A DNA stretch of 64,000 bases from an uncultured Eubacteriales bacterium (GTDB lineage: Bacteria; Bacillota; Clostridia; Oscillospirales; CAG-272): NCBI GenBank assembly GCA_934503195.1, contig CAKSVM010000006.1, positions 3,365-67,364 on the forward strand, read 5' to 3'. Of the stretch, positions 30,884 through 40,302 are shown piece by piece; the first letter of the stretch is position 1; the number at the start of each line of letters is the position of its first letter. The notes beneath the pieces are model-generated. The model was not told where the DNA came from. It saw only the letters and a program-made list of their open reading frames with translations, and did not search any database. The translations under genes and the position numbers were made by a program.

Positions 30884-32355
30884 TCGGAATCGTCCTCGAT
30901 GGTTATCTCGGGTTCCTCCGGTCCGGTTTTCTTTTCGCCGTAGCCGTAGCCGCTCCGATAACCGTATCTGTAGTAGTGCGAATACCTGTATCCGTACCCG
31001 CCCGCGAAGTCGGGATAAGCGTTCAGAACGCATCCGAGCAGCTTCGCGCCGTTCTGGAAGGTGATCTGACCGAGCGCGTCGAGGATTCTCGACGTCCTCA
31101 CCGTGTCGTGACGGACGACCATGATTATCGAGTCGACCGCCTGCGCGATCAGCGAAGGCTCGGACGTCAGCCCGGCCGGGGGAGTGTCGATTATAACGTA
31201 GTCATAGATCCCCGCGAGCCGTTCGAAAAGCTCATTCAGCTTCCCGATTCCGAGAAGCTTCCAGATGTCAAAAGCCGCCGTGTTGAAGTTCATCACCGAA
31301 ATCCCGGCGTTTTCGACGTCGACAATCTCGCCCGGACGCTTGTCGTCCTTGTCGGGGAGATACGGATCGATTCCGAGAAGCTTGTTGACGCTCGGATTCT
31401 TTACGTCGCCATCGACGACTATGACCTTTTTCCCGGTCGCCGCGATCGCGACCGCGAGGTTGACCGAAACGGTCGTCTTCCCCTCGCCCGGCGCGGTACT
31501 CGTCAGCATTATGATCCGCCCGGCGTCCTTTGAACTTATCACCGAGTTTCTGAGCGCGCGGAAGGCCTCGCGGTACGAGTCGCCGACCTTCGGGTTAGTG
31601 AGCAGCACCGAGTTCGCAGCCTCGGTTTTGTATTTTTTGAAGGAGACCCCGGGAAGAGTCGCCACGCAGTGACGGTTCAGCTTCTGACGGATATCGCCGC
31701 GCGACCTGATCGTCCTGCGGCAGAGCGCGTAGAAGACCACCCAGACGAGCGAGAGCGCGATTCCCGCCGCCGCGCCTTTCACCATGCTCACGCGGTAGGA
31801 GAACCGATTGTACGGCTCAGTCGCGCGCTCAGGCGGATTCAGGATGTTGAGGTCGGTGTTTCCGATTACGTACTGCGCGACGGCCGGATAGTTCTTGATT
31901 ACCGACAGAAGCACGTCATACGTAAGCTCCGGATCGCGTCCGCGCGCCGTGATCGTGAACATATTCGTCCCCTTGACCGAGGACGCCGAAAGCGTCGCAG
32001 GGAGGTACGGAAGCTCCATGTCGTTGCAGATTATGTCGTGCAGGATGTTGCTCTCGATTATCGCCGGGAAGGTCGACGAGAGCTGCGACGCCGTCGATCG
32101 CGCGTAGGAGAACGAGTAGGTCGAGATTCCGATTCCCGACGAGCCCGGATCCTGCGTCCGCACCGTGAAGGTGACGCTCGACTCATACATCGGAACGTAT
32201 CTCATCCTGTTGCGGCAGAACATCGCGCCCGCGCCGAGAACGGCGAGCAGAAGGCAGAGCCACCAGAATTTAGAAAGGCCGCGGAATATCTCCGGAAAGT
32301 CGATCGAGACAAGTCCCTCGGAATTTTCGGATGAGGTCTTTTCGGTTTCGCTCAT
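30880..32355 (-). CDS. Bacterial tyrosine kinase with Wzz domain, copy 2
   Basis: 491 residues. The Wzz-like N-terminal part has two membrane helices (about 30-48 and 190-212) around an extracytoplasmic region. The kinase part has Walker A TAPGEGKTTVSVNLA, Walker A' VIVVDGDVKNP and Walker B YDYVIIDTPP. A C-terminal cluster near 450-472 holds nine Tyr in about 22 residues, the usual autophosphorylation tail. It acts as CpsC and CpsD fused in one chain, controlling polysaccharide chain length. It overlaps the next kinase gene upstream by 4 nt. Confidence 0.93.
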   Translation of the reverse strand: MSETEKTSSENSEGLVSIDFPEIFRGLSKFWWLCLLLAVLGAGAMFCRNRMRYVPMYESSVTFTVRTQDPGSSGIGISTYSFSYARSTASQLSSTFPAIIESNILHDIICNDMELPYLPATLSASSVKGTNMFTITARGRDPELTYDVLLSVIKNYPAVAQYVIGNTDLNILNPPERATEPYNRFSYRVSMVKGAAAGIALSLVWVVFYALCRRTIRSRGDIRQKLNRHCVATLPGVSFKKYKTEAANSVLLTNPKVGDSYREAFRALRNSVISSKDAGRIIMLTSTAPGEGKTTVSVNLAVAIAATGKKVIVVDGDVKNPSVNKLLGIDPYLPDKDDKRPGEIVDVENAGISVMNFNTAAFDIWKLLGIGKLNELFERLAGIYDYVIIDTPPAGLTSEPSLIAQAVDSIIMVVRHDTVRTSRILDALGQITFQNGAKLLGCVLNAYPDFAGGYGYRYSHYYRYGYRSGYGYGEKKTGPEEPEITIEDDSE

Positions 32356-33830
32356 TTGTCCTCGTCCTCCTTCTTCACGGCGTTCTGATATTTGTATTTG
32401 TAATTCTTATATTTGTAGTAGTAACCGTATTTTCCGCCGTGATTTCCGCTCTCGTCGGCGCCGAGTTGACCGAGAAGCGAGATCTCGGGATGGACGTCGT
32501 TCAGGACGCATCCGGTGAATTTTCCGCTCTCGTTCGAAAGCGAGAGAATCGAGTCGTTTATGTCGGCCGCCTGAACACAGTCGGTTCTGACCGCGACGAA
32601 AACCGCGTCGGCGAGTCTCGCGATCACCGGGACGTCGGCCGCGGCGAAGAGCGGCGGCGTGTCGATTATCACGTAATCGAAAATTTCGTTCTTGAGCGAA
32701 TCGACAACCTCGCTGACTCTCTCCGAGTGGATCCAGCCTACATAGTCCTCGTGCGGCAACATATTGACCGCGAGGTAAAGTCCGCTTCCCTGATACTGAC
32801 GGAGTGCGTAGCCGCTAAGCTCGGATTTTCCCGAGAGAACCGTTCCGAGATCGGGGAGCTTTGATTTTTTCACCTCGAAGATCTTATGCAGCGCGGGCTT
32901 CTTGAAATCCATGTCGAGAAGCGCGACCTTGTGTCCGCGTCCTGAGAGCGAGAGCGCGATATTCGCCGCGATCGTGGATTTTCCCTCGTTCTCGGCGACG
33001 CTCGTGATCAGGAAGACCTTCGCGCCGTTTGTGCGGTTCATATATTCTATCTTCGTCGAAAGGCGGTTATAACCCTCGGCGAATCTGAAGCTGGCGTAGG
33101 AATCGGTCACGAGAAGCGCGGATTTTTTCTTTCCGAACAGGAAATTGCGAAGACTCGTGTGCGGACGCTCATGCGCGATTGATCCGATAAGCTTCGCGTC
33201 GATCTTCGCGCCGAAGGATTTTTCGTCCTTCACCGTGTCGCGAAGGAGCGACAGCAGCACGATCGCCGCGAGAACGAGGAACGCGCAGAGTCCGGCGATC
33301 TTCGTGCGGTTTCCGCCCGAGATAGAGTTTGACGCCCCTGACGGAAGATCGGGCGAGCGCATGACGTCGATCACCGCGTCCGAAAGCACCGCGTCGGCGA
33401 TCTCGGGGTAAATTTCCAGCACCGAACCGAGTTCGCGGTAGGCGAGCTCGGGCGAAGACGCCGTGACGCTGACCGTGAAGATATTCGTGTCGCTTATCGG
33501 CGACGCCGTGAGTTTTCCCGAAAAGCTGTCGAGTCCGAGATTTTCGGCCGCGCGCTTTGACATCGACGGCTGAACGAAGACGCTTGAAAAGATCTCGGCC
33601 ATCTCTGAAGCGACCGAGACGTTGGCATAGGAATAGGCCGAGGAATTCTTCAGGTTGACGATAAGCGTCGCGCTGCTCGTGTATTCGGGACGGTAAACGC
33701 TCCGCGTGTAGATTCCGACGCCCATGTAGCCGATGAGCGCGGCGAGTATACAGAGCCAGATATTTCTCACAATGTCGGAGATAAGACTGTAGGGTTCGAA
33801 CGTGAACCCGCTTTTTTCATTCTGATTCAT
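32352..33830 (-). CDS. Bacterial tyrosine kinase with Wzz domain, copy 1
   Basis: 492 residues with the same plan as its neighbour: membrane helices at about 22-40 and 178-196, then Walker A SVAENEGKSTIAANIA, A' VALLDMDFKKP and B FDYVIIDTPP. The tyrosine tail has eight Tyr in about 17 residues, alternating with Lys, where the other copy has Arg and Gly. The two copies are clearly diverged, not a fresh duplication. Both keep their nucleotide-binding motifs. The CpsB-type phosphatase that would reset the tail is two genes upstream. Confidence 0.93.
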   Translation of the reverse strand: MNQNEKSGFTFEPYSLISDIVRNIWLCILAALIGYMGVGIYTRSVYRPEYTSSATLIVNLKNSSAYSYANVSVASEMAEIFSSVFVQPSMSKRAAENLGLDSFSGKLTASPISDTNIFTVSVTASSPELAYRELGSVLEIYPEIADAVLSDAVIDVMRSPDLPSGASNSISGGNRTKIAGLCAFLVLAAIVLLSLLRDTVKDEKSFGAKIDAKLIGSIAHERPHTSLRNFLFGKKKSALLVTDSYASFRFAEGYNRLSTKIEYMNRTNGAKVFLITSVAENEGKSTIAANIALSLSGRGHKVALLDMDFKKPALHKIFEVKKSKLPDLGTVLSGKSELSGYALRQYQGSGLYLAVNMLPHEDYVGWIHSERVSEVVDSLKNEIFDYVIIDTPPLFAAADVPVIARLADAVFVAVRTDCVQAADINDSILSLSNESGKFTGCVLNDVHPEISLLGQLGADESGNHGGKYGYYYKYKNYKYKYQNAVKKEDEDK

Positions 33831-33842
33831 CTCACACCCCCG

Positions 33843-34652
33843 TCATCTCACAACGACCGTGAATATCTCATGCGAAGTGCGTCCCTCGAAATCGGTGACG
33901 TAATAGTGGACGAAATACGTCCCCGCCGTTCCGGTGTCGAGATCCGAGTCGATTCTCACGGCCGACATGAGGTCGGTTCCGTTTGACGCGACGGCCGAAA
34001 CGAGATTATCGAAAACGTCGCATTCCTCTCCGACGCCGACATATGAAAGATAGCTTTCAAGCGTTATGACCGGAGCCGAGACGCGCTTTTCCTCGATGAA
34101 GACCGGAAGCTCAAGCGACGCCGTGTCGCCCTTGCTGTTCGTGACCCGCGCCGAGATGTAGAAAACCCCGGCCGTGTTCGTCTGATAATCGCTTGTCGTG
34201 ATTATCACGCGGTCGCTGACATCTCCGTCGATCGAGTCGGCTGCCCCGAGATATTTCGGGATGTTCACAGTCTGCGAGATTCCGAAGACGAGTGAACCCG
34301 AGAGCGTGAAATACGGCGGCGTGTAATCGTCATAAACAACCTTTCGCGAGGCCTTGGCAACGTGATTGTCGTTGTCGCAGACCGCGTAGGTGACGACTGA
34401 AACGCCGGGATCCGTGAATCTCGAAACCGACTCGACGATAACCCGGTCAGTGAGATCTCCGTCCTTTTCGTCAAACGCCGTGACTCCCGAAAGCAGCGCG
34501 TCGTCGCCGTCCGAAAGGCTCACGCGGAGCAGATCGGAATCAAGCTTTACGACCGGGAGAGTCTCATCCTTTTGGGTAAGCAGTCCGGTCACTATATTCA
34601 CGATGAGGACAACGAGAAAGAGCGCGAGAACACAGACGCGAAGAATCCTCAT
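33843..34652 (-). CDS. Membrane-anchored protein with Ig-like (DUF5011-type) domains
   Basis: 269 residues. An N-terminal helix (about 5-25) either anchors the protein or acts as a signal. About three Ig-like units follow. The first is the clearest: TAFDEKDGDLTDRVIV then VVTYAVCDNDNHVAKASRKV, the pattern of the DUF5011/HYR group. The second has DSIDGDVSDRVII, and the third ends GTYFVHYYVTDFEGRTSHE. Such domains usually bind surface polymers. Its place between the CpsB phosphatase and the kinases is unusual and suggests a structural partner of the polysaccharide export machinery. Confidence 0.82.
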   Translation of the reverse strand: MRILRVCVLALFLVVLIVNIVTGLLTQKDETLPVVKLDSDLLRVSLSDGDDALLSGVTAFDEKDGDLTDRVIVESVSRFTDPGVSVVTYAVCDNDNHVAKASRKVVYDDYTPPYFTLSGSLVFGISQTVNIPKYLGAADSIDGDVSDRVIITTSDYQTNTAGVFYISARVTNSKGDTASLELPVFIEEKRVSAPVITLESYLSYVGVGEECDVFDNLVSAVASNGTDLMSAVRIDSDLDTGTAGTYFVHYYVTDFEGRTSHEIFTVVVR

Positions 34653-34670
34653 TATTCCGGCTCACCCCTT

Positions 34671-35402
34671 TCAAATTTGCCCGCGTCTTTTCACGCGGAG
34701 ATTTTTAATGATTCTGAACGGATTTTCCTTGAGAAGCAGATCGGCGTAATCACCCGACCATTCGGTGCTTAAATACTCATGTATGTCGGCGAGATAGGGA
34801 GTGCGCATATACGGTCCGTGCGCGTCGCTCGCCACGACGTCGGCGAGTCCCTCGTCCATCATTTTCCGCGCGCATCTGTACGCGGCATTGCCGAAGGCCC
34901 CCTTGAAGCTGCCCTTGTTGAGCTGAAGCACGCATCCCATCGAGCGGATATATCCGGCCGCGTGTATGTCCGAGGCGACGAAATCATACCTCTCTGGATG
35001 CGCGACGACCGGGATGAAGCCCTTCGTCACGAGTTTTTCGAGAAGCTTCATCGGTTCCCTTCCCTCGCCCTCGAAATCGAACTCGACAAGCGGGTAAACC
35101 GAGCCGTTCAGCGTCAGATACTCGCCCGCGATGAGCCTTTCCGCGCTCTCGTCGTCGAGGAAAATCTCCTGCCCAGCGAAAAGCGAGAGCCTTATCCCGT
35201 GGCGGAGAAGCAGCTCCTGAAGCTTTTTCGTGACAAACGGGATCATTTTCACCTCATAATCGCTGCCCGGCCGCTGATGCGGAGTGCAGACAATGCCGCT
35301 GCACCTGCCCTTAACGGCGAGCGCGGCCATTTTTATCGTGTCGTCAAGGATATCGGCTCCGTCGTCGATACCCGGAAGGATGTGGCAGTGGATATCAAAC
35401 AT
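34671..35402 (-). CDS. CpsB/YwqE-type tyrosine-protein phosphatase (PHP fold)
   Basis: 243 residues, standard for this family. Metal-binding motifs are FDIHCHILPGIDDGA (His and Asp at the N-terminus), CTPHQRPGS, FAGQEIFL, PVVAHPERYD and SDAHGPYMRTP. It removes phosphate from the tyrosine tail of BY-kinases in a manganese-dependent way. Its start overlaps the CapD-like gene by 8 nt. Both substrates (the tandem kinases) are encoded downstream in the same operon. Confidence 0.95.
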   Translation of the reverse strand: MFDIHCHILPGIDDGADILDDTIKMAALAVKGRCSGIVCTPHQRPGSDYEVKMIPFVTKKLQELLLRHGIRLSLFAGQEIFLDDESAERLIAGEYLTLNGSVYPLVEFDFEGEGREPMKLLEKLVTKGFIPVVAHPERYDFVASDIHAAGYIRSMGCVLQLNKGSFKGAFGNAAYRCARKMMDEGLADVVASDAHGPYMRTPYLADIHEYLSTEWSGDYADLLLKENPFRIIKNLRVKRRGQI

Positions 35403-37290
35403 TTACATTTTTATTTTCCTGAATCGGGGAGTGGTGCGAGAAGGTCGGGACAATCTCTTTCAACTTGTCCACGACCATTTTGTCGGTGAAGCCATCCGAG
35501 TCGACAAGCGCGCGAAGCTCCGAAAGCTCCTTTTCGAAGAGTTTGTCGTCCATATCGATCGGATTTCCGATGAAGATCTTGTCGTTCTTTGTCTTTCTGA
35601 GGCCTTCCTCGTTCATCAGAAGCTCTTCGTAAAGCTTTTCGCCGGGGCGCAGGCCGATGTATTTTATGTTTATGTCGCGGCCGATGAGGAGTCCGGAAAG
35701 GCGGATCATGTTCCGCGCGAGATCATCGATCTTGACCGGCTTTCCCATATCGAGGACGAAAATCTCGCCGCCTTTCGCCATCGCGGACGCGGTGAGGACG
35801 AGCTGGCTGGCCTCGGAGATCGTCATGAAATAGCGGATCATCTCGGGATCAGTGACCGTGACGTCTCGGCGTTCCTCAATCTGACTCTTGAAGAGCGGGA
35901 TGACCGATCCGTTCGAGCCGAGGACGTTTCCGAATCTGACCGCCGCGAAGCTTGTTTCGGGCGAGAGCTTGTCCATCGTCTGGATGATCATCTCGCAGAC
36001 GCGCTTTGTCGCGCCCATGACGTTTGTCGGGTTGACCGCCTTGTCGGTCGAGATGAGGACAAACTTTCCGACCTTCGCCTCGCGCGCGGCAAGGCAGGTG
36101 TTGAGAGTTCCGAAGATGTTGTTCTTTACCGCCTCGTCAGGAACCGTTTCCATCAGCGGAACGTGCTTGTGAGCGGCAGCGTGGATCACGAGTTCGGGCT
36201 TTTTCTCGGCGAAAATTCTTGTGATCTTCGCTTTGTCGCAGACCGTGGCGATGCAGACCTCAAGGTCGAGTTCGGGGTATTTCGCGATAAGCTCCTGCTG
36301 AATCGTGTAGGCGTTGTTTTCGTAAACGTCTATTATTATGAGCTTTTTCGGCTCGTGCGCGGCGATCCGGCGGCAAAGCTCGGATCCGATCGATCCGCCG
36401 CCTCCGGTTATCGCGACGACCTTGCCGACAAGGAAATCGAGCATTCCGTCGTCGGTCAGCGAGACGGGATCGCGGCCGAGAAGCTCCTCGGGATCGATAC
36501 TTCTGACCTTTGAAATGAGATTGTCGCGGTCGGCGAGTTCGGTGAGGCGCGGGAGAATCTTGACCTCGCACCCGGTTTTGAGACATTCGTCGAGAATCAT
36601 CGAGCGGCGTTCGTTCGAGATCGAGGGGATCGCTATGTAAATCACTCTGACGCCGAGCTTTTCGCAGACTTCGCCGATATCCGTGACCTTTCCGCGGACA
36701 CGGCATCCGGCGACCGAGCGTCCCTGCTTCTGTTCGCTGTCGTCAATGAATCCGCAGGGAATGAGTCCGCAGGAAGGAGTCGAATAGATTTCCTCAAGGA
36801 GTCTGACCCCGGCCGAGCCCGCGCCGATAATGAGAAGGCGTTTGGATTTGGGATCCGAGCCCTTGCGGCGCCGGGTGATCAGACCCTGATACGCGTTTCT
36901 CGAAAAGGCGACGACCGCCGCGGTGACGAGAATCGCGAAGGAGTAGTAAATCATCCCGAGATTCGCGAGTCCGAAGGCCCCGCATAAAAGTCCCGCGACC
37001 GCGCCGGCGGCAAGCTGAACCGCGACCATATAAAGATACTCATAGCTTCCCGCGTAACGCCAGATTATCCGGTTGACGCCGAATATGACCGAGACAAGGC
37101 AGTAGACGGCGGCCGTCAGCCCGATCTCCGCGAGAATCAGCGGTATCGGCGGCTTTATTCCGGTGTCGAAGTAGCGCGCGACGAAGATGAGAAAAAACGA
37201 CACCGCGGCGGCGGCCGCGTCAACAAGCTGCAAAATTACGACTCTGTGCATCGGCTTTTTGATGCGCAGACGTGTGAAAGCAATATTCAT
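35395..37290 (-). CDS. CapD/PglF-like membrane UDP-sugar dehydratase
   Basis: 631 residues. Four membrane helices occupy about 15-130, followed by a CoA-binding-like Rossmann domain (LLIIGAGSAGVRLLEEI) and then the catalytic short-chain dehydrogenase domain. The latter has AITGGGGSIGSELCRRI (NAD-binding), ISTDKAVNPTNVMGATKRVCE (catalytic Thr-Asp-Lys, the Lys replacing the usual Tyr, as in this family) and RFGNVLGSNGSVIPLF. It makes 4-keto-6-deoxy UDP-sugars for capsule or glycoprotein glycans. It is the first gene of the operon. No glycosyltransferases or flippase are present in this part of the locus. Confidence 0.93.
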   Translation of the reverse strand: MNIAFTRLRIKKPMHRVVILQLVDAAAAAVSFFLIFVARYFDTGIKPPIPLILAEIGLTAAVYCLVSVIFGVNRIIWRYAGSYEYLYMVAVQLAAGAVAGLLCGAFGLANLGMIYYSFAILVTAAVVAFSRNAYQGLITRRRKGSDPKSKRLLIIGAGSAGVRLLEEIYSTPSCGLIPCGFIDDSEQKQGRSVAGCRVRGKVTDIGEVCEKLGVRVIYIAIPSISNERRSMILDECLKTGCEVKILPRLTELADRDNLISKVRSIDPEELLGRDPVSLTDDGMLDFLVGKVVAITGGGGSIGSELCRRIAAHEPKKLIIIDVYENNAYTIQQELIAKYPELDLEVCIATVCDKAKITRIFAEKKPELVIHAAAHKHVPLMETVPDEAVKNNIFGTLNTCLAAREAKVGKFVLISTDKAVNPTNVMGATKRVCEMIIQTMDKLSPETSFAAVRFGNVLGSNGSVIPLFKSQIEERRDVTVTDPEMIRYFMTISEASQLVLTASAMAKGGEIFVLDMGKPVKIDDLARNMIRLSGLLIGRDINIKYIGLRPGEKLYEELLMNEEGLRKTKNDKIFIGNPIDMDDKLFEKELSELRALVDSDGFTDKMVVDKLKEIVPTFSHHSPIQENKNVNV

Positions 37291-37393
37291 AAAGTTTAAT
37301 TCCCCCCAGAACTCAAAACCTTCAGCGGTAAATCCGCCGTGAGATTCCCGAAATCGGAAGATCCCACGTTTACACCTTACTAGTCCATCTTAT

Positions 37394-37422
37394 ATTATAA
37401 CACATAAATCACGGTCTGTCAA
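37394..37422 (-). promoter_or_regulatory. Promoter of the exopolysaccharide operon
   Basis: TTGACA (37417-37422), 17 bp, TATAAT (37394-37399) on the minus strand. The leader to the ATG at 37290 is about 97 nt and can form a GCGG/CCGC hairpin near 37327-37345. Confidence 0.87.
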
Positions 37423-37534
37423 CAGTTATGTTGAATATTTGACAAACCGAATTATCAGAATATTTGGGTCATTATACAAAAAAGCACCGCGATCAGCGAC
37501 AACGCGGGAATTTTGTCTTTTGTCGTCAGAACAG

Positions 37535-37569
37535 AAAAAGCGGTGCCGTCGTGCGGACAACAGCACCGC
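37535..37569 (-). terminator. Terminator of the lactate operon
   Basis: GCGGTGC (37540-37546) and GCACCGC (37563-37569) pair, with a further 5-bp inner stem. TTTTTC follows on the minus strand. A perfect 14-bp palindrome, CCGGAAGCTTCCGG (37570-37583), lies between it and the larA stop. Confidence 0.85.
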
Positions 37570-37587
37570 CCGGAAGCTTCCGGATTT

Positions 37588-38868
37588 TTATTTTTTCACC
37601 GGGATGACCGAAACTCCGTCCGGAATCGCGATAACCGTCGGCTTCTCAACGCCGCAAAGCCCCTTCGCGATTTCCATCGCCTCGCCGATCGAGTGCGCCG
37701 GAGTCATCCGCAGTGCCTTTATAAGCTCGTCGTCCGCGTCTGAGACGTAGATAACCTTCGCTTTCGTCAGAATCCGGAAGAATATCTGCGCTTCCCACTG
37801 ATCGGGCAGCGTCTCGTCGGGCGAACGCTTTATCACCTCTTCGAGGAAATCCTCCGGCGACTCCGCCCCGCTTATCATCCTGTAGAAGGATTCCCCGCCG
37901 TGACCATCGTTCGTCGCGGCGCACATGATTATCACGCCACCAGGTTTTACGGCCTTCTCGGCCGCCGTCATTCCCTTCACCGCCTGATAGACGTTCTGGT
38001 CGAGCGGATATCCGCCGTTCGTCGAGATGACGATATCGGCCTCCTCCCTGAATTTCGCGCAGCAGAGAACGCCTAGGAATGAGCATCCGACATGATGCGC
38101 CAGAATCGGATCGCCCGCGCAGACCCGGATTATCCGCCTGTCCTCGTTTATAACGACGTTGACTATGAACGCGAGCTTCGCCATCCGCGCCGCCGCTTCC
38201 ATGTCGATGTTGATCGGATTGTCCGTGAGCCTTCCGGTGCGCGCGTTTTCGCTCGCTATGAAGGCCGCGCAGTGATTCCCGAGAACCGTCTTCCGCGCGG
38301 CGACGCCCGGAAGCACACTCTTGCGTCCGCCCGAGAACCCCGCGAAGAAATGCGGCTCGATGAACCCCTCCGAAACCAGCAGATCGCATTCCGCCGCCTC
38401 GCGGTTTATGATAAGCTCCGCGCCCGACGGAAGCGTGCCGAGATCAACAAGATTTTCCTCGTCAAGGCAGTCGTGGATCACGATCCGCTCGTTTCTCACG
38501 ATCTCCTCGCCGAATTTGTCGATAAGCTCTTCTCTCGTCGTCGAACGATGGCATCCGGTCGCGATCAGGATCGTGATCCCGGCGTCGGGATTTCCGAGTC
38601 TTATCTCCTCTAACATATGCGGGATTATGTGCCTGCTCGGAACCGGGCGCGTGTGGTCGCTCGCGATGATCGTGATCTTTTTCTTCCCGGCCGCTAGCTC
38701 GGAGAGCCTTTTCGCGCCAGACGGCATTTCAAGCGCGGCGCGGACGGCGGCGTCATCGTCGCGGAAGGTTCCGCGCTTGTTGACCGACGATTTCAGAACC
38801 GCCTTCAGCTCGTCGCCGAACTCATATGACAGCGATCCCCTTCCGTAGGCGAAATCGACCTTTGTCAT
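37588..38868 (-). CDS. larA: Nickel-pincer lactate racemase (LarA family)
   Basis: 426 residues. The active-site residues fall one position before those of Lactobacillus plantarum LarA: Asp71 and Arg74 (SDHTRPVP), His107 (GCHRST), His173 (EPHFFAG), Lys183 (GGRKSVLPG, which binds the cofactor) and His199 (GNHCA). LarA interconverts D- and L-lactate using a nickel-pincer nucleotide. The gene ends a lactate operon, its ATG overlapping the dehydrogenase stop by 4 nt. This position strongly favours lactate over other 2-hydroxyacids as the substrate. The cofactor-building genes larB, larC and larE are not in the window and should be elsewhere in the genome. Confidence 0.92.
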   Translation of the reverse strand: MTKVDFAYGRGSLSYEFGDELKAVLKSSVNKRGTFRDDDAAVRAALEMPSGAKRLSELAAGKKKITIIASDHTRPVPSRHIIPHMLEEIRLGNPDAGITILIATGCHRSTTREELIDKFGEEIVRNERIVIHDCLDEENLVDLGTLPSGAELIINREAAECDLLVSEGFIEPHFFAGFSGGRKSVLPGVAARKTVLGNHCAAFIASENARTGRLTDNPINIDMEAAARMAKLAFIVNVVINEDRRIIRVCAGDPILAHHVGCSFLGVLCCAKFREEADIVISTNGGYPLDQNVYQAVKGMTAAEKAVKPGGVIIMCAATNDGHGGESFYRMISGAESPEDFLEEVIKRSPDETLPDQWEAQIFFRILTKAKVIYVSDADDELIKALRMTPAHSIGEAMEIAKGLCGVEKPTVIAIPDGVSVIPVKK

Positions 38869-40286
38869 AGATTCTCACCCTTCCCGCAGAAAACCTTTCC
38901 GGGATTCAGAATATCGTTCGGGTCAAATACTCTCTTTATTCCGGCCATGAGCGAAAGCTGCGCGTCGTCAAGGAATTCGCCGAGATAGGCCTGCTTCGCA
39001 TGGCCGATGCCGTGTTCACCCGAGACCGCGCCGCGAAGCTCCTTCGCCTTTTTATACATCTTGTCCATCGCCTCGTTGAGTCTTTCCTTCCAGAGATCGT
39101 CCGAAAGTTCGTCGCGAAGGACGTAGATATGCAGATTTCCGTCGCCCGCGTGGCCGAAATACTTGATTCTGATCCCGACCTCGTCCTCCAGCTTTCCGAC
39201 ATACTCGACCATGTCGTTTATCCGGCTCCTCGGGACGACGACGTCGACCTCGTCCATCTCGGTCGTTGAATTCTTGATCGCCTCAAGGAACGCGCCGCGC
39301 GCCTTCCAGACCGCGTCGCTCCGCTCTTCGGTGTCGAGGATGAAGATATCCGGCGCGCCGAGCGTCAGGCAGAGCTCGGCGACAGATTCATAGTCGCGCT
39401 CGATCTCCTCCTTCGTGTTTCCGTCGAATTTGAGGAGCAGATACGCGTCATACGCGCGGTCGGGGAACTTCACTCCAAGATAGCTCTCGGCGTCAAGGAT
39501 GACCTGTCTCTGCATGAACTCGACGGCGGTCGGAATCGCCTTCGATTTGATGATCTCCGGCACGGCGTCGATTGCCTGCTTGAGCGTCGGGAAGGGAATC
39601 AGAAGGCTTATGCTCCGCTTCGGAAGCGGGAGAAGTCTCAAAACCGCCTTTGTTACGATTCCGAGCGTTCCCTCAGAGCCGACGATCAGATCCTTCAGAG
39701 CGTAGCCCGAGCTGTTCTTGACCATCTTTCCGCCAAGTTCGACAACTCTTCCGTCGGCGAGAACGACTTCGAGTCCGCGCACGTAGTCGCGCGTGACTCC
39801 GTATTTTACCGCGCGCATTCCGCCCGCGTTGGTGTTGATGTTTCCGCCGATCGTCGCGGTCTTCTCACCCGGATCGGGCGGATAGAAGAATCCGTTCTCC
39901 TCGGTGAACGCGGCGACCTCCATTAAAAGCACGCCGGGTTCGACGGTCAGCGTGAGGTTTTCGCGGTCAAGTTCGAGGATCGATTTCATCCCCGAGAGAT
40001 CGACTACGATTCCGCCCTTTACCGGGACGGCCGCGCCGACAAGTCCGGTTCCGGCTCCGCGCGGAGTCACCGGGATTCTGTGTTCGTTCGCGTATGAAAG
40101 CGTCTTTGAGACGTCCTCGGTACTCATCGCCTTCACTACGATCTCAGGACGGCTGCTCACCGCCGAAAGCTCGTCGCGGCCGTAATCCTCGCCGACCTCC
40201 TCGCCGAAAAGCACGCGGTCACATGAGACGAGCGTCTTCAGGTTTTCGTAATCAGCCGCCGTGACGGTGTTGTATTTTTCTGACAT
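38865..40286 (-). CDS. FAD-linked lactate dehydrogenase, LctD/GlcD type
   Basis: 473 residues from the ATG at 40286, with AAAGGAG upstream. The FAD-binding part (about 40-220) has PVTPRGAGTGLVGAAVPVKGG and PPDPGEKTATIGGNINTNAGG. The C-terminal cap (about 235-470) has KYFGHAGDGNLHIY and the GAVSGEHGIGHAKQAYL metal motif. It oxidises (D-)lactate to pyruvate. Next to EtfA with a ferredoxin domain and EtfB it forms the LctBCD arrangement of Acetobacterium woodii, which drives lactate oxidation by NAD using low-potential ferredoxin (flavin-based confurcation). Glycolate is a less likely substrate because LarA follows. Confidence 0.93.
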   Translation of the reverse strand: MSEKYNTVTAADYENLKTLVSCDRVLFGEEVGEDYGRDELSAVSSRPEIVVKAMSTEDVSKTLSYANEHRIPVTPRGAGTGLVGAAVPVKGGIVVDLSGMKSILELDRENLTLTVEPGVLLMEVAAFTEENGFFYPPDPGEKTATIGGNINTNAGGMRAVKYGVTRDYVRGLEVVLADGRVVELGGKMVKNSSGYALKDLIVGSEGTLGIVTKAVLRLLPLPKRSISLLIPFPTLKQAIDAVPEIIKSKAIPTAVEFMQRQVILDAESYLGVKFPDRAYDAYLLLKFDGNTKEEIERDYESVAELCLTLGAPDIFILDTEERSDAVWKARGAFLEAIKNSTTEMDEVDVVVPRSRINDMVEYVGKLEDEVGIRIKYFGHAGDGNLHIYVLRDELSDDLWKERLNEAMDKMYKKAKELRGAVSGEHGIGHAKQAYLGEFLDDAQLSLMAGIKRVFDPNDILNPGKVFCGKGENL

Positions 40287-40302
40287 TTTCTGACTTCTCC
40301 TT

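Noticed and set aside
35284..36513. Plus-strand frame opposite the CapD-like gene
   Set aside because: Antisense shadow with no recognisable motif.
29002..37290. A complete capsule biosynthesis cluster
   Set aside because: No glycosyltransferase, flippase or polymerase gene is present. Only control, one sugar-modifying enzyme and attachment genes are here.
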